Numbered from the stretch's first letter, positions 24,403 through 33,409 are shown. The stretch is DNA of 49,756 bases from RGIG3102 sp964525015 (GCA_964525015.1 CAZGFY010000015.1:1-49756); one strand, 5' to 3'. Notes: generated by a model from the letters alone, not told the origin. Numbers and translations are program-made.

Positions 24403-25530
24403 ATGCAATATGTAGATTTTAAACACGATGGTAAAAAGGTTTCAAGATTTGGGCTTGGCTGTATGCGTTTGCCAAAAATGGAAGACGAAAACGGAAAGAG
24501 CGTAATGGATGAAGCCGAGGCAATTAAACTAATTAGAAAAGCTATTGATAGCGGAGTTAATTATATCGATACAGCGTATATTTACCCAGATAGCGAAGTT
24601 GTAGTTGGGAAAGCTTTAAAAGATGGATACCGAGAAAAAGTTATCCTTGCAACAAAACTTCCAGTTGGCAGTTGCAAAGAAAAAGCAGATTTAGAAAAAT
24701 ACTATAAAGAAGAAGTTGAGCGTTTAGGAGTTGATCATATCGACGTTTACTTCCTCCATAATCTTCACAAAACTACTTGGGCAAAAGTTTTAGAATTCGA
24801 TGCCTTAGAATTTATGCAAAATCTTAAAAATGAAGGAAAAATCAGCTATATAGCAGTTTCAATGCACGAAGGATACGAACATTTTGAAATGGTTATGGAT
24901 TATTTTAAATGGGATTTAGCAATGATTCAATACAACTATTACGATAAATTTAACCAAGCTGGAATTAAAGGCTTAAAATACGCAAGTGCTAAAGGCATCC
25001 CAGTTGTAACAATGGAATCGCTTCATGGTGGTATGCTTTCAAACAATGTTCCACAAAGTGTTCAAGATGCATTTAAAGGTTGGAATGAGGATAAATCAGA
25101 TGCTGAAAAAAGCTTTATGTGGATATACAATCAGCCAGAGGCAACTATTATTTTAAGTGGTGTTTCAACAATTGAGCAACTAGATGAAAACTTAAAGATT
25201 TTTGCAGATGCAAAACCAGGAATTCTAACTGAAGAAGATGAAAAACGCTATGATAAAGCAAGAGAAGAATGGCTAAAATTCGTTAATATCGAATGTACTG
25301 AATGTGGATACTGCATGCCTTGCCCTGCAAAAGTTAATATTCCAGGGATATTTAAACAATGGAATGATTTTGCAAAAGCACCTGATCAAAAATGGCTATA
25401 TAATATTTTATTTGTACAAACAGGTCAAGGAGCTGAACTATGCGTAAATTGTGGTAAATGTTCAAAAGCCTGTCCGCAAAAATTCGATATCCCAGCTAGA
25501 TTAAAAGAAGCTAATGAGGCAATGAAATAA
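24403..25530 (+). CDS. aldo/keto reductase with C-terminal 4Fe-4S domain
   Basis: This 375-residue protein has an AKR TIM barrel (about 1-285) with the catalytic set D56, Y61, K85 (ATKLP) and His in YFLHNLH, then a ferredoxin-like tail with two clusters: CTECGYCMPCP and CVNCGKCSKACP. This fused form is common in anaerobes; the substrate is unknown, and the tail suggests electron exchange with ferredoxin-type partners. The start at 24403 follows AAAGGAGTAGG; an in-frame ATG further upstream lies in the promoter. It is a single gene. Confidence 0.92.
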   Translation: MQYVDFKHDGKKVSRFGLGCMRLPKMEDENGKSVMDEAEAIKLIRKAIDSGVNYIDTAYIYPDSEVVVGKALKDGYREKVILATKLPVGSCKEKADLEKYYKEEVERLGVDHIDVYFLHNLHKTTWAKVLEFDALEFMQNLKNEGKISYIAVSMHEGYEHFEMVMDYFKWDLAMIQYNYYDKFNQAGIKGLKYASAKGIPVVTMESLHGGMLSNNVPQSVQDAFKGWNEDKSDAEKSFMWIYNQPEATIILSGVSTIEQLDENLKIFADAKPGILTEEDEKRYDKAREEWLKFVNIECTECGYCMPCPAKVNIPGIFKQWNDFAKAPDQKWLYNILFVQTGQGAELCVNCGKCSKACPQKFDIPARLKEANEAMK

Positions 25531-25574
25531 ATCTATCACACACTTAAAAACATCCTTATACTAAATAACAAAAC

Positions 25575-25603
25575 TTGTAAAAACAACTTTTATGGTGTAT
25601 AAT
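25575..25603 (+). promoter_or_regulatory. promoter with palindrome for the AEC permease gene
   Basis: TTGTAA (25575-25580), a 17-base spacer and TATAAT (25598-25603). The -10 lies inside the palindrome GTGTATAATACAC, a possible repressor site. Confidence 0.6.
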
Positions 25604-25640
25604 ACACAAATTAAGTATATATAAATTAGGAGAAATTAAA

Positions 25641-26579
25641 ATGGAAGATTTATATCTTGCCTTATCAGTTGTGTTTCCATTATTTTGTATGATGGCACTA
25701 GGGTATTTTTTACAGCAGATAGGACTGTTTAAAGAAAAATTTTTAAATGAATTAAACTCACTTTGCTTTATGGTGTTTTTACCTGTTGTTTTATTTTTAA
25801 GCATTTATAAAAGCGATTTTTTTGGATTATTTTCAGTAGAGCTTGTTTTTTATGGAATGGGAATAATAATGATTGCCTTTTTACTATTAATGTTCTTTAT
25901 TCCAAAAATTGAAAAAGAAAGTATTAATATCGGCGTTATTATCCAAGGCATTTTTAGGAGCAACTTTGTTTTATTTGGTATTCCAGTTACCGCCTCTTTA
26001 TATGGAGATGAAAACACAGGGGTTACAGCGATTTTAATTGCATTTGTTGTTCCGCTTTTTAATATCGTATCGGTTATAGCCTTATCAGCTTTTTTAGGCA
26101 AAAAGCAAACAATAATGAGTACGGCAAAAAATATTATGAAAAATCCTTTAATGCTCGCTTCTGCTATTGGATTTGTTTTTGCTTTATCACAGATAAAACT
26201 GCCTAATTTATTCGTTGGAGTGCTTGAAGATATCTCTCAAATTGCATCCCCTTTAGCACTAATTGCCCTAGGTGGAACGTTTAAATTTAAAAGTGTTGGT
26301 AAATACATAAAACAGCTAACAATCACAGTACTTGGAAAGCTAGTTATACTACCAGCTATCTGTATAGGGGTTGGCGTACTTTTAGGATTTCGAGATATGG
26401 AACTTGCAGCCTTAATGGTTATGTCAGCAAGTCCGGCTGCTGTTTCTTCATACACAATGGCTCAAAGCTCAGGCGCAAATGGCGAACTTGCTGGTCAGGT
26501 GGTTGTAATAAGTTCACTACTTTCTATACTAACTGTGTTTTTATGGATATTCACCTTACAGCAGTTTGCTTTGATTTAA
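25641..26579 (+). CDS. AEC family transporter (auxin efflux carrier type)
   Basis: This 312-residue integral membrane protein has about ten helices in two five-helix halves, the membrane-transport (AEC) layout. Recognisable parts are ALGYFLQQIGLF near the N-terminus, FRSNFVLFGIPVTASLYG in the first half and SASPAAVSSYTMAQ near the end. Bacterial members export or exchange organic acids such as malate; the substrate here is unknown. The ribosome site is TAGGAGAAA. The small membrane protein gene follows after 52 bases. Confidence 0.85.
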   Translation: MEDLYLALSVVFPLFCMMALGYFLQQIGLFKEKFLNELNSLCFMVFLPVVLFLSIYKSDFFGLFSVELVFYGMGIIMIAFLLLMFFIPKIEKESINIGVIIQGIFRSNFVLFGIPVTASLYGDENTGVTAILIAFVVPLFNIVSVIALSAFLGKKQTIMSTAKNIMKNPLMLASAIGFVFALSQIKLPNLFVGVLEDISQIASPLALIALGGTFKFKSVGKYIKQLTITVLGKLVILPAICIGVGVLLGFRDMELAALMVMSASPAAVSSYTMAQSSGANGELAGQVVVISSLLSILTVFLWIFTLQQFALI

Positions 26580-26631
26580 AAGATTATTTTATTTGTGGTA
26601 TGGTTTATTTATATAATCGGAGAGATAATCA

Positions 26632-26952
26632 ATGAAAAATTTCAAAGAAATGTTACCATATCTAATTATAAATATAATAGCATTTTATTTAATGCCTATA
26701 ATTATTAAAGATACTGGGACTGCAATGGGAGTTATGCTAATTCTATTACCTTTAATATGTTTTATAACCTCATTAATTTATGGAATAAAACATTCATTTA
26801 ATATAATTTATCCAATAATCGTCGCACTTCTATTTGCACCAACAATATTTATTTACTATAATTCAACAGCTTCTGTTTATATTGTGGGATATGGAATTAT
26901 ATCACTTGTTGGAAATTTTATTGGAAAAATATTTTTTAAAATTAAAAAGTAA
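26632..26952 (+). CDS. small membrane protein of unknown function
   Basis: This 106-residue protein is almost entirely hydrophobic, with four likely helices (about 8-25, 30-52, 56-78 and 82-102) and a basic C-terminal tail (KIFFKIKK). I do not recognise it. GGAGAG lies eight bases before ATG, and codon use is as AT-rich as its neighbours. It follows the AEC permease gene and ends before a two-way terminator shared with purA. Confidence 0.6.
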   Translation: MKNFKEMLPYLIINIIAFYLMPIIIKDTGTAMGVMLILLPLICFITSLIYGIKHSFNIIYPIIVALLFAPTIFIYYNSTASVYIVGYGIISLVGNFIGKIFFKIKK

Positions 26953-26980
26953 CTATTATGAGCATACCCCACATAAGCAA

Positions 26981-27018
26981 AAACCGTCACTATCAAAAAT
27001 GATAGTGACGGTTTGTTT
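26981..27018. terminator. bidirectional terminator facing purA
   Basis: A 15-bp perfect stem (AAACCGTCACTATCA and its complement) with an AAAA loop; converging genes on both sides. Confidence 0.9.
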
Positions 27019-27054
27019 ATTTATAAGTATCTAATATAACGTAGCTTTTATTTA

Positions 27055-28341
27055 TTATAATTTAGATGTTCTGTAAATAATATCGCCTCTTTTTGGGCCA
27101 TTTGAAACCATTGTTATCGGAAAGCCAATTTCTTTTTCGATAAAATCAACATATTCCTGAGCTTCTTTTGGCAAATCTTCAAAGTTTTTAATGCCAGTTA
27201 TATCGCTTTTCCAGCCTTTTAAAGTTGTGTAAACTGGCTTTGCTTTGTATAGATAAGTTGTGTTTGGGAAAGATTTTGTTATTTTTCCATCAACATCATA
27301 AGCTGTGCAAATTTTAAGCTCGTCTAAGTATCCAAGTGGATCTAGAACAGATAAAACAACATCAGTTGCACCTTGAACCATACAGCCGTATTTAGTTGCC
27401 ACAGCATCAAACCAGCCCACTCTACGAGGACGGCCAGTAGTTGCGCCGTATTCACCGCCATCGCCACCACGTCTTCTCATTTCATCAGCTTCTTCGCCAA
27501 ATAATTCGCTAACAAACGGACCAGCGCCAACGCAAGAAGAGTAAGCCTTAGCAATTGCATAAATTTGTTTTACTTCATATGGTGGCAGACCTGCGCCAGG
27601 AGCACCAAAGGATGCAAGAGTTGAAGAAGAAGTTACCATTGGATAAATTCCTAAATCAATATCTCTTAAAGCACCAAGTTGGCCTTCTAGTAGGATAGTT
27701 TTGTTTTCTTTTAAAGCTTCATTTAAGAATAAAGCAGTGTCTTTAACAAATGGACGAACCATTTCTCTTTGGCGAACCATTTCTGTGTATAATTCTTCTT
27801 CATCAAGTAGAGGTTTTTTATATAGATGTTCTAGGATAACATTTTTTTGAGTTACAACGTTTTTGATTTTTGCTTTTAGTGTTTCATCATCAAATAATTC
27901 ATTAACTTGAAATCCGATTTTTGCATATCTATCTGAATAGCAAGGAGCAATACCAGATTTTGTTGAGCCAAAGCTGTTTTTACCTAGTCTTTCCTCTTCG
28001 TATGCATCAAATAATAAGTGATACGGCATTATTAAATGCGCTCTATCTGAAACAACAACTTTTGGAGTTGGAACTCCTTTTTCTGTTATACTATTGATTT
28101 CTTTAATTAAGTAAGGGATGTTTAGTGCAACGCCATTTGCGATAACACTTGTTGTGTGATTGTAGAAAACTCCTGATGGCAGTAGGTGAAGTGCAAATTT
28201 ACCATAGTCATTAACTATTGTATGGCCCGCATTACTGCCGCCTTGGTATCTCACTATGATATCTGCTTCGCTAGAAAGCATATCAGTTATTTTTCCTTTT
28301 CCTTCGTCGCCCCAGTTTGCGCCTACGATTGCTTTAATCAT
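27055..28341 (-). CDS. purA: adenylosuccinate synthetase
   Basis: This 428-residue enzyme has the GTP/IMP loop GANWGDEGKGKITD at the N-terminus, NAGHTIV, LLPSGV, GTKSGIAP-like STKSGIAPCYSD, ATTGRPRRVGW and TMVSNGPKRGD near the C-terminus. It condenses IMP with aspartate using GTP, the first step from IMP to AMP. GGAG lies nine bases before ATG. The transcript has a leader of about 200 bases with several hairpins. It is a single gene; no other purine genes are in the window. Confidence 0.96.
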   Translation of the reverse strand: MIKAIVGANWGDEGKGKITDMLSSEADIIVRYQGGSNAGHTIVNDYGKFALHLLPSGVFYNHTTSVIANGVALNIPYLIKEINSITEKGVPTPKVVVSDRAHLIMPYHLLFDAYEEERLGKNSFGSTKSGIAPCYSDRYAKIGFQVNELFDDETLKAKIKNVVTQKNVILEHLYKKPLLDEEELYTEMVRQREMVRPFVKDTALFLNEALKENKTILLEGQLGALRDIDLGIYPMVTSSSTLASFGAPGAGLPPYEVKQIYAIAKAYSSCVGAGPFVSELFGEEADEMRRRGGDGGEYGATTGRPRRVGWFDAVATKYGCMVQGATDVVLSVLDPLGYLDELKICTAYDVDGKITKSFPNTTYLYKAKPVYTTLKGWKSDITGIKNFEDLPKEAQEYVDFIEKEIGFPITMVSNGPKRGDIIYRTSKL

Positions 28342-28540
28342 TTTAAATCTCCATTTCTTGCGCTAGCTATTTTAGCTTTACGCACAATTAAGATTAAAGG
28401 TGATCCGATGAAATTTCATCCTTTTTCCTTAGTCTTTCTATTGGGTTAATACCAGTTTTTATTCTTAGTATCCCCTAAGCTTTCTAATTTTGCACCTTGC
28501 AAAATAAAAATATAGAAAACTTATATTTTATTTTTTGCCA
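28342..28540 (-). promoter_or_regulatory. long structured leader of purA
   Basis: Read on the minus strand, the region contains hairpins ATTTTGCA/TGCAAAAT; CTTAG, which can pair with either of two CTAAG copies; GGG-ATAC/GTAT-CCC inside the wider of these; a GATGAAATTTCATC palindrome; and TGCGT/GCGCA with inner AGCT/AGCT just before the ribosome site. The two alternative CTAAG partners look like a switch, but I cannot match a known riboswitch class. Confidence 0.45.
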
Positions 28541-28546
28541 CATATT

Positions 28547-28575
28547 ATTTTATCATTTTATCCCAAAAAAGGCAA
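28547..28575 (-). promoter_or_regulatory. candidate promoter for purA
   Basis: On the minus strand, TTGCCT (28570-28575), a 17-base spacer and TAAAAT (28547-28552). This places the start of transcription about 200 bases before the purA ATG. Confidence 0.5.
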
Positions 28576-28611
28576 TATTAATTATGTGAACTTTTTGCTT
28601 GATTTTTTGTT

Positions 28612-28617
28612 TATAAT
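28612..28617 (+). promoter_or_regulatory. candidate -10 for the glp operon
   Basis: TATAAT upstream of the leader terminator; the -35 is not clear. An alternative pair is TTGATT with TAATCT a few bases downstream. Confidence 0.35.
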
Positions 28618-28663
28618 GTGCTAATCTAAATGTAGACAATTTAATAATTGCTTAGAGATTAAG

Positions 28664-28712
28664 AGCATTGCAAATAAAAGCCGATTTCCGGCTTTGTTTG
28701 TAGTGCTTTTTT
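28664..28712 (+). terminator. leader terminator (attenuator) of the glp operon
   Basis: A stem of about 19 pairs including G-U pairs joins AGCATTGCAAATAAAAGCCG (28664-28683) to 28688-28707 and is followed by TTTTTT. It sits before the first gene and not behind any gene, which is the arrangement used for GlpP-type antitermination of glycerol genes in Bacillus. Confidence 0.75.
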
Positions 28713-28743
28713 ATTTATTTTAAAACGGAGAGGAATTTTAATT

Positions 28744-30168
28744 ATGGTATATGATGTAGTGGTTGTTGGAGCAGGAGTTGTTGGGGCAAGTGTTTCCTAT
28801 TATCTTTCAAAATACAATTTAAAAACAGCTGTTATCGAAAAAGAAAACGATGTTTCCCAAGGAACTAGCAAAGCAAACAGCGCTATTATCCATGCAGGAT
28901 ATGACCCAGAGCCAAACACTCTAATGGCAAAGCTAAACGTTGAGGGGAATTATTTAACAAAAGAGATTTGCAAAAAATTAAATGTTAAATGTAATGAAAT
29001 AGGCTCTTTAGTTTTAGCATTTAATGAGGAAGAAGAAAAAGAAATCAAAAAGCTTTTTGATAGAGGGAATTTAAACGGCGTTCCAAATCTTGAGATTTTA
29101 TCAAAAGAAGAGGTGCTAAAAAAAGAGCCTAATATCAATACGGATGTTGTTTCGGCTTTATATGCGCCAAGCGCTGCTGTTGTGGAACCTTGGGATTTAA
29201 CCTTAGCTTTAATGGAAACTGCCGTTAATAATAATGCTGAACTATTCTTAAACACAGAAGTTTTATCAATTGAGAAAACAGAAGATATATTTATTATAAA
29301 AACTAACACAGGCGAAGTGAAAACAAGATATATCTTTAACTGTGCAGGGGTGTTTTCTGATAAAGTTCATAATATGGTAGCTAAAGAAGAGTATGAAATT
29401 ATTCCGTATTCTGGACAATACTACCTACTTGATAAAAATCAAGGAAACCTAGTTAACCACGTTGTATTCCAAGCGCCAACTGGGATGACTAAAGGGGTTT
29501 TAGTAGCGCCCACTGTGCACGGCAATTTAATAGTTGGGCCTAATAACTGCCTACAAGAAGATTTTTCAACAAGAACAACGGCGCAAGGGCTAGAAGAAGT
29601 GAGAAGACTTGCTCAAAAAACATCTAAGAAAATTGAATTTTGGCAAAATGTTAGAAATTTTTCAGGACTTCGTGCAATAAGCGATAAATCTGATTTTATA
29701 ATAAAAGAAAGCGAAACGGCTGGCTTTTTCGATGTTGGAGGTATAAAATCGCCAGGGCTTTCAGCAGCAGTTGCAATTGGTAAATACTGCACTGAATTAC
29801 TAAATGAAAAAGAAGAGCTTATCGAAAATAAAGAGTTTAAACAGGAAAGAAGAAAAGTTCGCTTTAAGCATTTATCTTTTGAAGAAAAGCAAAATATTAT
29901 AAAAGAAAATCCAAAGTATGCAAGGGTTATTTGCAGATGCGAAACAATAACCGAAGGGGAAATTTTAGATAGCTTTAATTCCCCTATTCCCCCAGTATCA
30001 CTTGAAGGGGTTAAACGAAGGGCAGGCGCTGGAATGGGAAGATGTCAGGGTGGATTTTGCGGGCCAAAGGTTATAGAAATACTGGCAAATCATTATAAGA
30101 CTGATATTACGAATATAACATTTGATAAAAAAGGCAGCCATATACTAACTGGCAAAATTAAAAACTAG
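28744..30168 (+). CDS. glpA: FAD-dependent glycerol-3-phosphate dehydrogenase-like oxidoreductase with [2Fe-2S] BFD domain
   Basis: This 474-residue protein has an N-terminal FAD-binding DAO domain (VVVGAGVVGASVSYYL, then EKENDVSQGTSKANSAIIHAGYD) and a C-terminal BFD-like domain (about 395-465) with the cysteine set CRCETITEGE and GRCQGGFCGP. The layout is the clostridial GlpA/GlpO type, oxidising glycerol-3-phosphate to dihydroxyacetone phosphate. The ribosome site is GGAGAGGAA. It is first in an operon with a second flavoprotein, a DUF1667 protein and glpK, which supports the substrate. A 2-hydroxyacid oxidase is the less likely alternative. Confidence 0.82.
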   Translation: MVYDVVVVGAGVVGASVSYYLSKYNLKTAVIEKENDVSQGTSKANSAIIHAGYDPEPNTLMAKLNVEGNYLTKEICKKLNVKCNEIGSLVLAFNEEEEKEIKKLFDRGNLNGVPNLEILSKEEVLKKEPNINTDVVSALYAPSAAVVEPWDLTLALMETAVNNNAELFLNTEVLSIEKTEDIFIIKTNTGEVKTRYIFNCAGVFSDKVHNMVAKEEYEIIPYSGQYYLLDKNQGNLVNHVVFQAPTGMTKGVLVAPTVHGNLIVGPNNCLQEDFSTRTTAQGLEEVRRLAQKTSKKIEFWQNVRNFSGLRAISDKSDFIIKESETAGFFDVGGIKSPGLSAAVAIGKYCTELLNEKEELIENKEFKQERRKVRFKHLSFEEKQNIIKENPKYARVICRCETITEGEILDSFNSPIPPVSLEGVKRRAGAGMGRCQGGFCGPKVIEILANHYKTDITNITFDKKGSHILTGKIKN

Positions 30169-30189
30169 GTTTGAAAGGAAAATAAAGCT

Positions 30190-31443
30190 ATGATATACGA
30201 CGTTATTGTTATTGGGGCAGGTCCAGCAGGGCTTGCAGCAGCGATTTCAGCCTATGAAAATGGCGCTGAGAATATTGCATTAATTGAAAGAGATATAAAA
30301 ACAGGTGGAATACTAAATCAATGTATTCACAATGGATTTGGACTTCACCATTTTAAAGAAGAGTTAACAGGCCCTGAATACGCAGGCAGATTTTATGATA
30401 AATTAAAAGATACGCCGATAAAATTATTTTTAGACACAATGGTTTTAGAAATAACGCAAAATAAAGAAGTTCATATAATTAACAGCGAAATAGGCTACAC
30501 GATTTTAAAAGCTAAATCCGTTGTTTTGGCTATGGGATGTAGAGAGAGAACTCGTGGTGCAATTTCCATTCCGGGAACTCGCCCAAGTGGAATTTTAACG
30601 GCTGGTAGTGCTCAATATTATGTTAATATGCAAGGATATATGCCGGGTAAAAAGGTTGTTATCTTAGGAAGTGGCGATATTGGGCTTATAATGGCAAGAA
30701 GAATGACTTTAGAAGGTGCTGAAGTTTTAGCCTGTGTTGAGCTTATGCCGTATTCAGGGGGGCTTACTAGAAATATCGTTCAGTGTTTAAATGATTTTGA
30801 TATCCCTTTAATGCTTTCACACACAGTTGTTGATATTATAGGTGATGATAGATTAGAAAAGGTTGTAGTGGCAAAGGTTGATGAAAATAGAATGCCAATT
30901 AAAGGCACAGAAACTGTTTTTGAATGCGATACCTTGCTTTTATCAGTTGGGCTTATTCCAGAAAATGAGCTAACTCAAAATGCAGATATTCCACTTGATA
31001 ATAGAACTAAAGGCCCTATGGTTTATGAAAATATGCAAACTATGACAGATGGGATTTTTGCTTGTGGAAATGTTGTTCACGTTCACGATTTAGTTGATTT
31101 TGTAACCGAAGAGAGCCAAAGGGCAGGAAAAGCAGCGGCTTTATACGCAAAAGGCGAAAAAATAAGCTATGAAAAAATTATAAAAATACAAACCGATGAT
31201 ATCATATCCTACACTGTTCCACAAAACTTAAGAATGCCTTTTAATGATAAAACTTTCACTATATTTTTTAGAGTTAAAAAGATTATTCCAAAAGGGGTGG
31301 TTGAAGTTATATCAAATGGCGAAGTTATAGCTAGCTTTAAAAAGCAGCATATGGCACCTGGCGAAATGGAAAGCGTTAAACTTCCAAAGGTTTTACTAGA
31401 TAAAATTTCAAATGAAAATCTAGTGATTGCTATAAAAGAATAA
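30190..31443 (+). CDS. FAD/NAD(P)-dependent oxidoreductase, GlpB-like partner
   Basis: This 417-residue pyridine-nucleotide-disulfide-type flavoprotein has the FAD loop VIVIGAGPAGLAAAISAYENG, a second nucleotide fold GKKVVILGSGDIGLIMARRM near residue 155 and the FAD-closing motif TDGIFACGNVVHVHD near residue 285. There is no redox CxxC as in thioredoxin reductase. It lies 22 bases after the GlpA-type gene. In such clostridial operons this protein is thought to pass electrons from glycerol-3-phosphate oxidation to NAD or a quinone substitute. The partner role is inferred from context. Confidence 0.82.
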   Translation: MIYDVIVIGAGPAGLAAAISAYENGAENIALIERDIKTGGILNQCIHNGFGLHHFKEELTGPEYAGRFYDKLKDTPIKLFLDTMVLEITQNKEVHIINSEIGYTILKAKSVVLAMGCRERTRGAISIPGTRPSGILTAGSAQYYVNMQGYMPGKKVVILGSGDIGLIMARRMTLEGAEVLACVELMPYSGGLTRNIVQCLNDFDIPLMLSHTVVDIIGDDRLEKVVVAKVDENRMPIKGTETVFECDTLLLSVGLIPENELTQNADIPLDNRTKGPMVYENMQTMTDGIFACGNVVHVHDLVDFVTEESQRAGKAAALYAKGEKISYEKIIKIQTDDIISYTVPQNLRMPFNDKTFTIFFRVKKIIPKGVVEVISNGEVIASFKKQHMAPGEMESVKLPKVLLDKISNENLVIAIKE

Positions 31444-31463
31444 AGAAAGGATATTTTAAGTAT

Positions 31464-31811
31464 ATGGAAAAATTAATTTGTATCACCTGCCCTATCGGCT
31501 GCCATCTAACAGTTGATAGAAGTGGGGATGAAATAAAAGTTAGTGGTGCGAGTTGTCAAAGGGGGGTTGAGTATGCTAAAATAGAACTCACAAACCCAAG
31601 AAGAACAATCACCTCAACTGTGAGAATAGAAAACGCAGATTATAATCAAATCCCAGTAAAAACCCTTTCACCAGTTCCAAAAGGAAAGATTTTTGATGTG
31701 ATGAAGATTTTAAGCGAAGTTACGGTTAAATCACCAGTAACTGTTGGCGATATTATAGTTAAAAATATCTGTGACACAGGTATAGACGTTGTTGCAACAA
31801 GGAGTTTGTAA
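31464..31811 (+). CDS. DUF1667 domain protein
   Basis: This 115-residue protein has an N-terminal CITCPIGC motif and one further Cys in GASCQRG, the pattern of DUF1667. The four cysteines could hold an iron-sulfur cluster, but this is not proven. DUF1667 genes regularly follow a GlpA/GlpB-like flavoprotein pair in anaerobes, as here (20-base gap), so it is probably the small electron-carrier or assembly subunit of the same complex. AAAGGA serves as ribosome site. glpK follows after 45 bases. Confidence 0.88.
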   Translation: MEKLICITCPIGCHLTVDRSGDEIKVSGASCQRGVEYAKIELTNPRRTITSTVRIENADYNQIPVKTLSPVPKGKIFDVMKILSEVTVKSPVTVGDIIVKNICDTGIDVVATRSL

Positions 31812-31856
31812 AAATTAATAATTATAAATAATATAGATTAAGAGGAGATTTATTTT

Positions 31857-33344
31857 ATGGCAAAATATATTCTTTCACTAGACCAAGGAACAACCTCATC
31901 AAGGGCAATATTATTCGATGAAAATCAAAATATCATCGATATGTCGCAAAAGGAGTTTACTCAGTTTTATCCAAATGAAGGCTGGGTTGAGCATGATGCA
32001 ATGGAAATTTACTCTTCGCAGTATTCCGTTATGATGGAACTTATTGCAAAAAGCGGAGTTGATATTCATGATATTGCAGGAATAGGAATAACCAACCAAA
32101 GAGAAACCACGATTTTATGGGATAAACTCACAGGCAGACCAATTTATAATGCGATAGTTTGGCAATGCAGAAGAACGGCTGATATCTGCGATAATTTAAT
32201 CGAAAACGGACACGAGGATTATGTAAAAGAAACAACAGGCCTTGTTATCGATGCTTATTTTTCAGCTACTAAAATTAAATGGATACTTGATAATGTGGCA
32301 GGAGCAAGAGAAAAAGCTGAAAAAGGAGAAATCCTTTTTGGAACAGTTGACTCTTGGCTGGTTTGGAAACTTACAAACGGTGCTGTTCATATAACGGATT
32401 ACACAAATGCATCAAGAACTATGCTTTTTAATATCCACACCTTAGAATGGGATGATAAAATGCTTGAACTTTTAGATATTCCAAAATCTATACTTCCAGC
32501 AGTTAAATCTTCAAGCGAAATTTATGGAAACGCAAACCTTGGTGGAGTGGATATACCAATAGCAGGAATAGCAGGCGACCAGCAAGCTGCTTTATTTGGA
32601 CAAAGATGCTTTAGCGAAGGTCAGGCTAAAAATACATATGGAACAGGCTGTTTTCTGCTTATGAACACTGGAGAAAATCCATATATCAGTAATCACGGGC
32701 TTTTAACCACCATCGCTGCAAGTGCTGGTGGCAAGGTGCAGTATGCATTAGAGGGTAGTGTGTTTGTTGGTGGTGCTGTAATTCAGTGGATAAGGGACGA
32801 ACTTCGCTTTATTTCAGAAGCAAGGGACGCTGAGTACCACGCATTAAAAGTTGAGGATACTGGCGGTGTGTATATCGTTCCTGCATTTACCGGTCTTGGT
32901 GCACCATACTGGGACATGTATGCTAGGGGCTGTATTGTTGGCATAACAAGGGGCACTAAAAGAGAACACTTAATAAGAGCATCTCAAGAAAGCATTGCCT
33001 ACCAAAGCTATGATTTATTGCAAGCTATGGAAAAGGATACTAATATTAAATTAAAAGAGCTAAATGTTGACGGTGGAGCAAGTAGGGACAACTTTTTAAT
33101 GCAATTCCAAGCCGATATTATGGATAAAAGCGTTCAAAGGCCGATGATAAGAGAAACAACGGCACTCGGCGCTGCTTATCTTGCAGGGCTTGCAGTTGGC
33201 GTTTGGAAAGATATCGAAGAACTTGAAAAACTATGGACGCTAGACACAAAATACGAGCCACAAATGGGCACTCAAAAGCGAGAAAAATTATTAGCTGGCT
33301 GGCATAAAGCCGTAACAAGAAGCTTTGACTGGGCTGAAAGATAA
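31857..33344 (+). CDS. glpK: glycerol kinase
   Basis: This 495-residue FGGY-family kinase has the N-terminal SLDQGTTSSRAILFD, GITNQRETTI, the central GIAGDQQAALFG, AFTGLGAPYWD and DGGASRDNFLMQFQAD, all diagnostic of GlpK. It phosphorylates glycerol to glycerol-3-phosphate in the cytosol, feeding the flavoproteins encoded just upstream. AGAGGAG lies nine bases before ATG. No glpF facilitator gene is present. It ends at a strong terminator. Confidence 0.97.
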   Translation: MAKYILSLDQGTTSSRAILFDENQNIIDMSQKEFTQFYPNEGWVEHDAMEIYSSQYSVMMELIAKSGVDIHDIAGIGITNQRETTILWDKLTGRPIYNAIVWQCRRTADICDNLIENGHEDYVKETTGLVIDAYFSATKIKWILDNVAGAREKAEKGEILFGTVDSWLVWKLTNGAVHITDYTNASRTMLFNIHTLEWDDKMLELLDIPKSILPAVKSSSEIYGNANLGGVDIPIAGIAGDQQAALFGQRCFSEGQAKNTYGTGCFLLMNTGENPYISNHGLLTTIAASAGGKVQYALEGSVFVGGAVIQWIRDELRFISEARDAEYHALKVEDTGGVYIVPAFTGLGAPYWDMYARGCIVGITRGTKREHLIRASQESIAYQSYDLLQAMEKDTNIKLKELNVDGGASRDNFLMQFQADIMDKSVQRPMIRETTALGAAYLAGLAVGVWKDIEELEKLWTLDTKYEPQMGTQKREKLLAGWHKAVTRSFDWAER

Positions 33345-33360
33345 TATATATTAATAAATT

Positions 33361-33393
33361 AAAAACAATCAAGCTATTGCTTGATTGTTTTTA
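33361..33393 (+). terminator. intrinsic terminator after glpK
   Basis: A 13-bp stem (AAAAACAATCAAG/CTTGATTGTTTTT) with a 6-base loop. Its 3' arm contains the -35 of the next promoter. Confidence 0.9.
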
Positions 33394-33409
33394 TATATCG
33401 GTATATAAT
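33381..33409 (+). promoter_or_regulatory. promoter for the small membrane protein gene
   Basis: TTGATT (33381-33386), a 17-base spacer and TATAAT (33404-33409). The -35 is embedded in the glpK terminator. Confidence 0.65.

Noticed and set aside
28186..28449. 87-codon open frame on the plus strand overlapping the purA start
   Set aside because: It is antisense to purA and its leader, with no ribosome site or protein-like composition.
28342..28540. purA leader as a known purine, PRPP or preQ1 riboswitch
   Set aside because: Only short pieces (ACTGG, CTAAGG) resemble consensus bases; the defining cores and pairings are missing.
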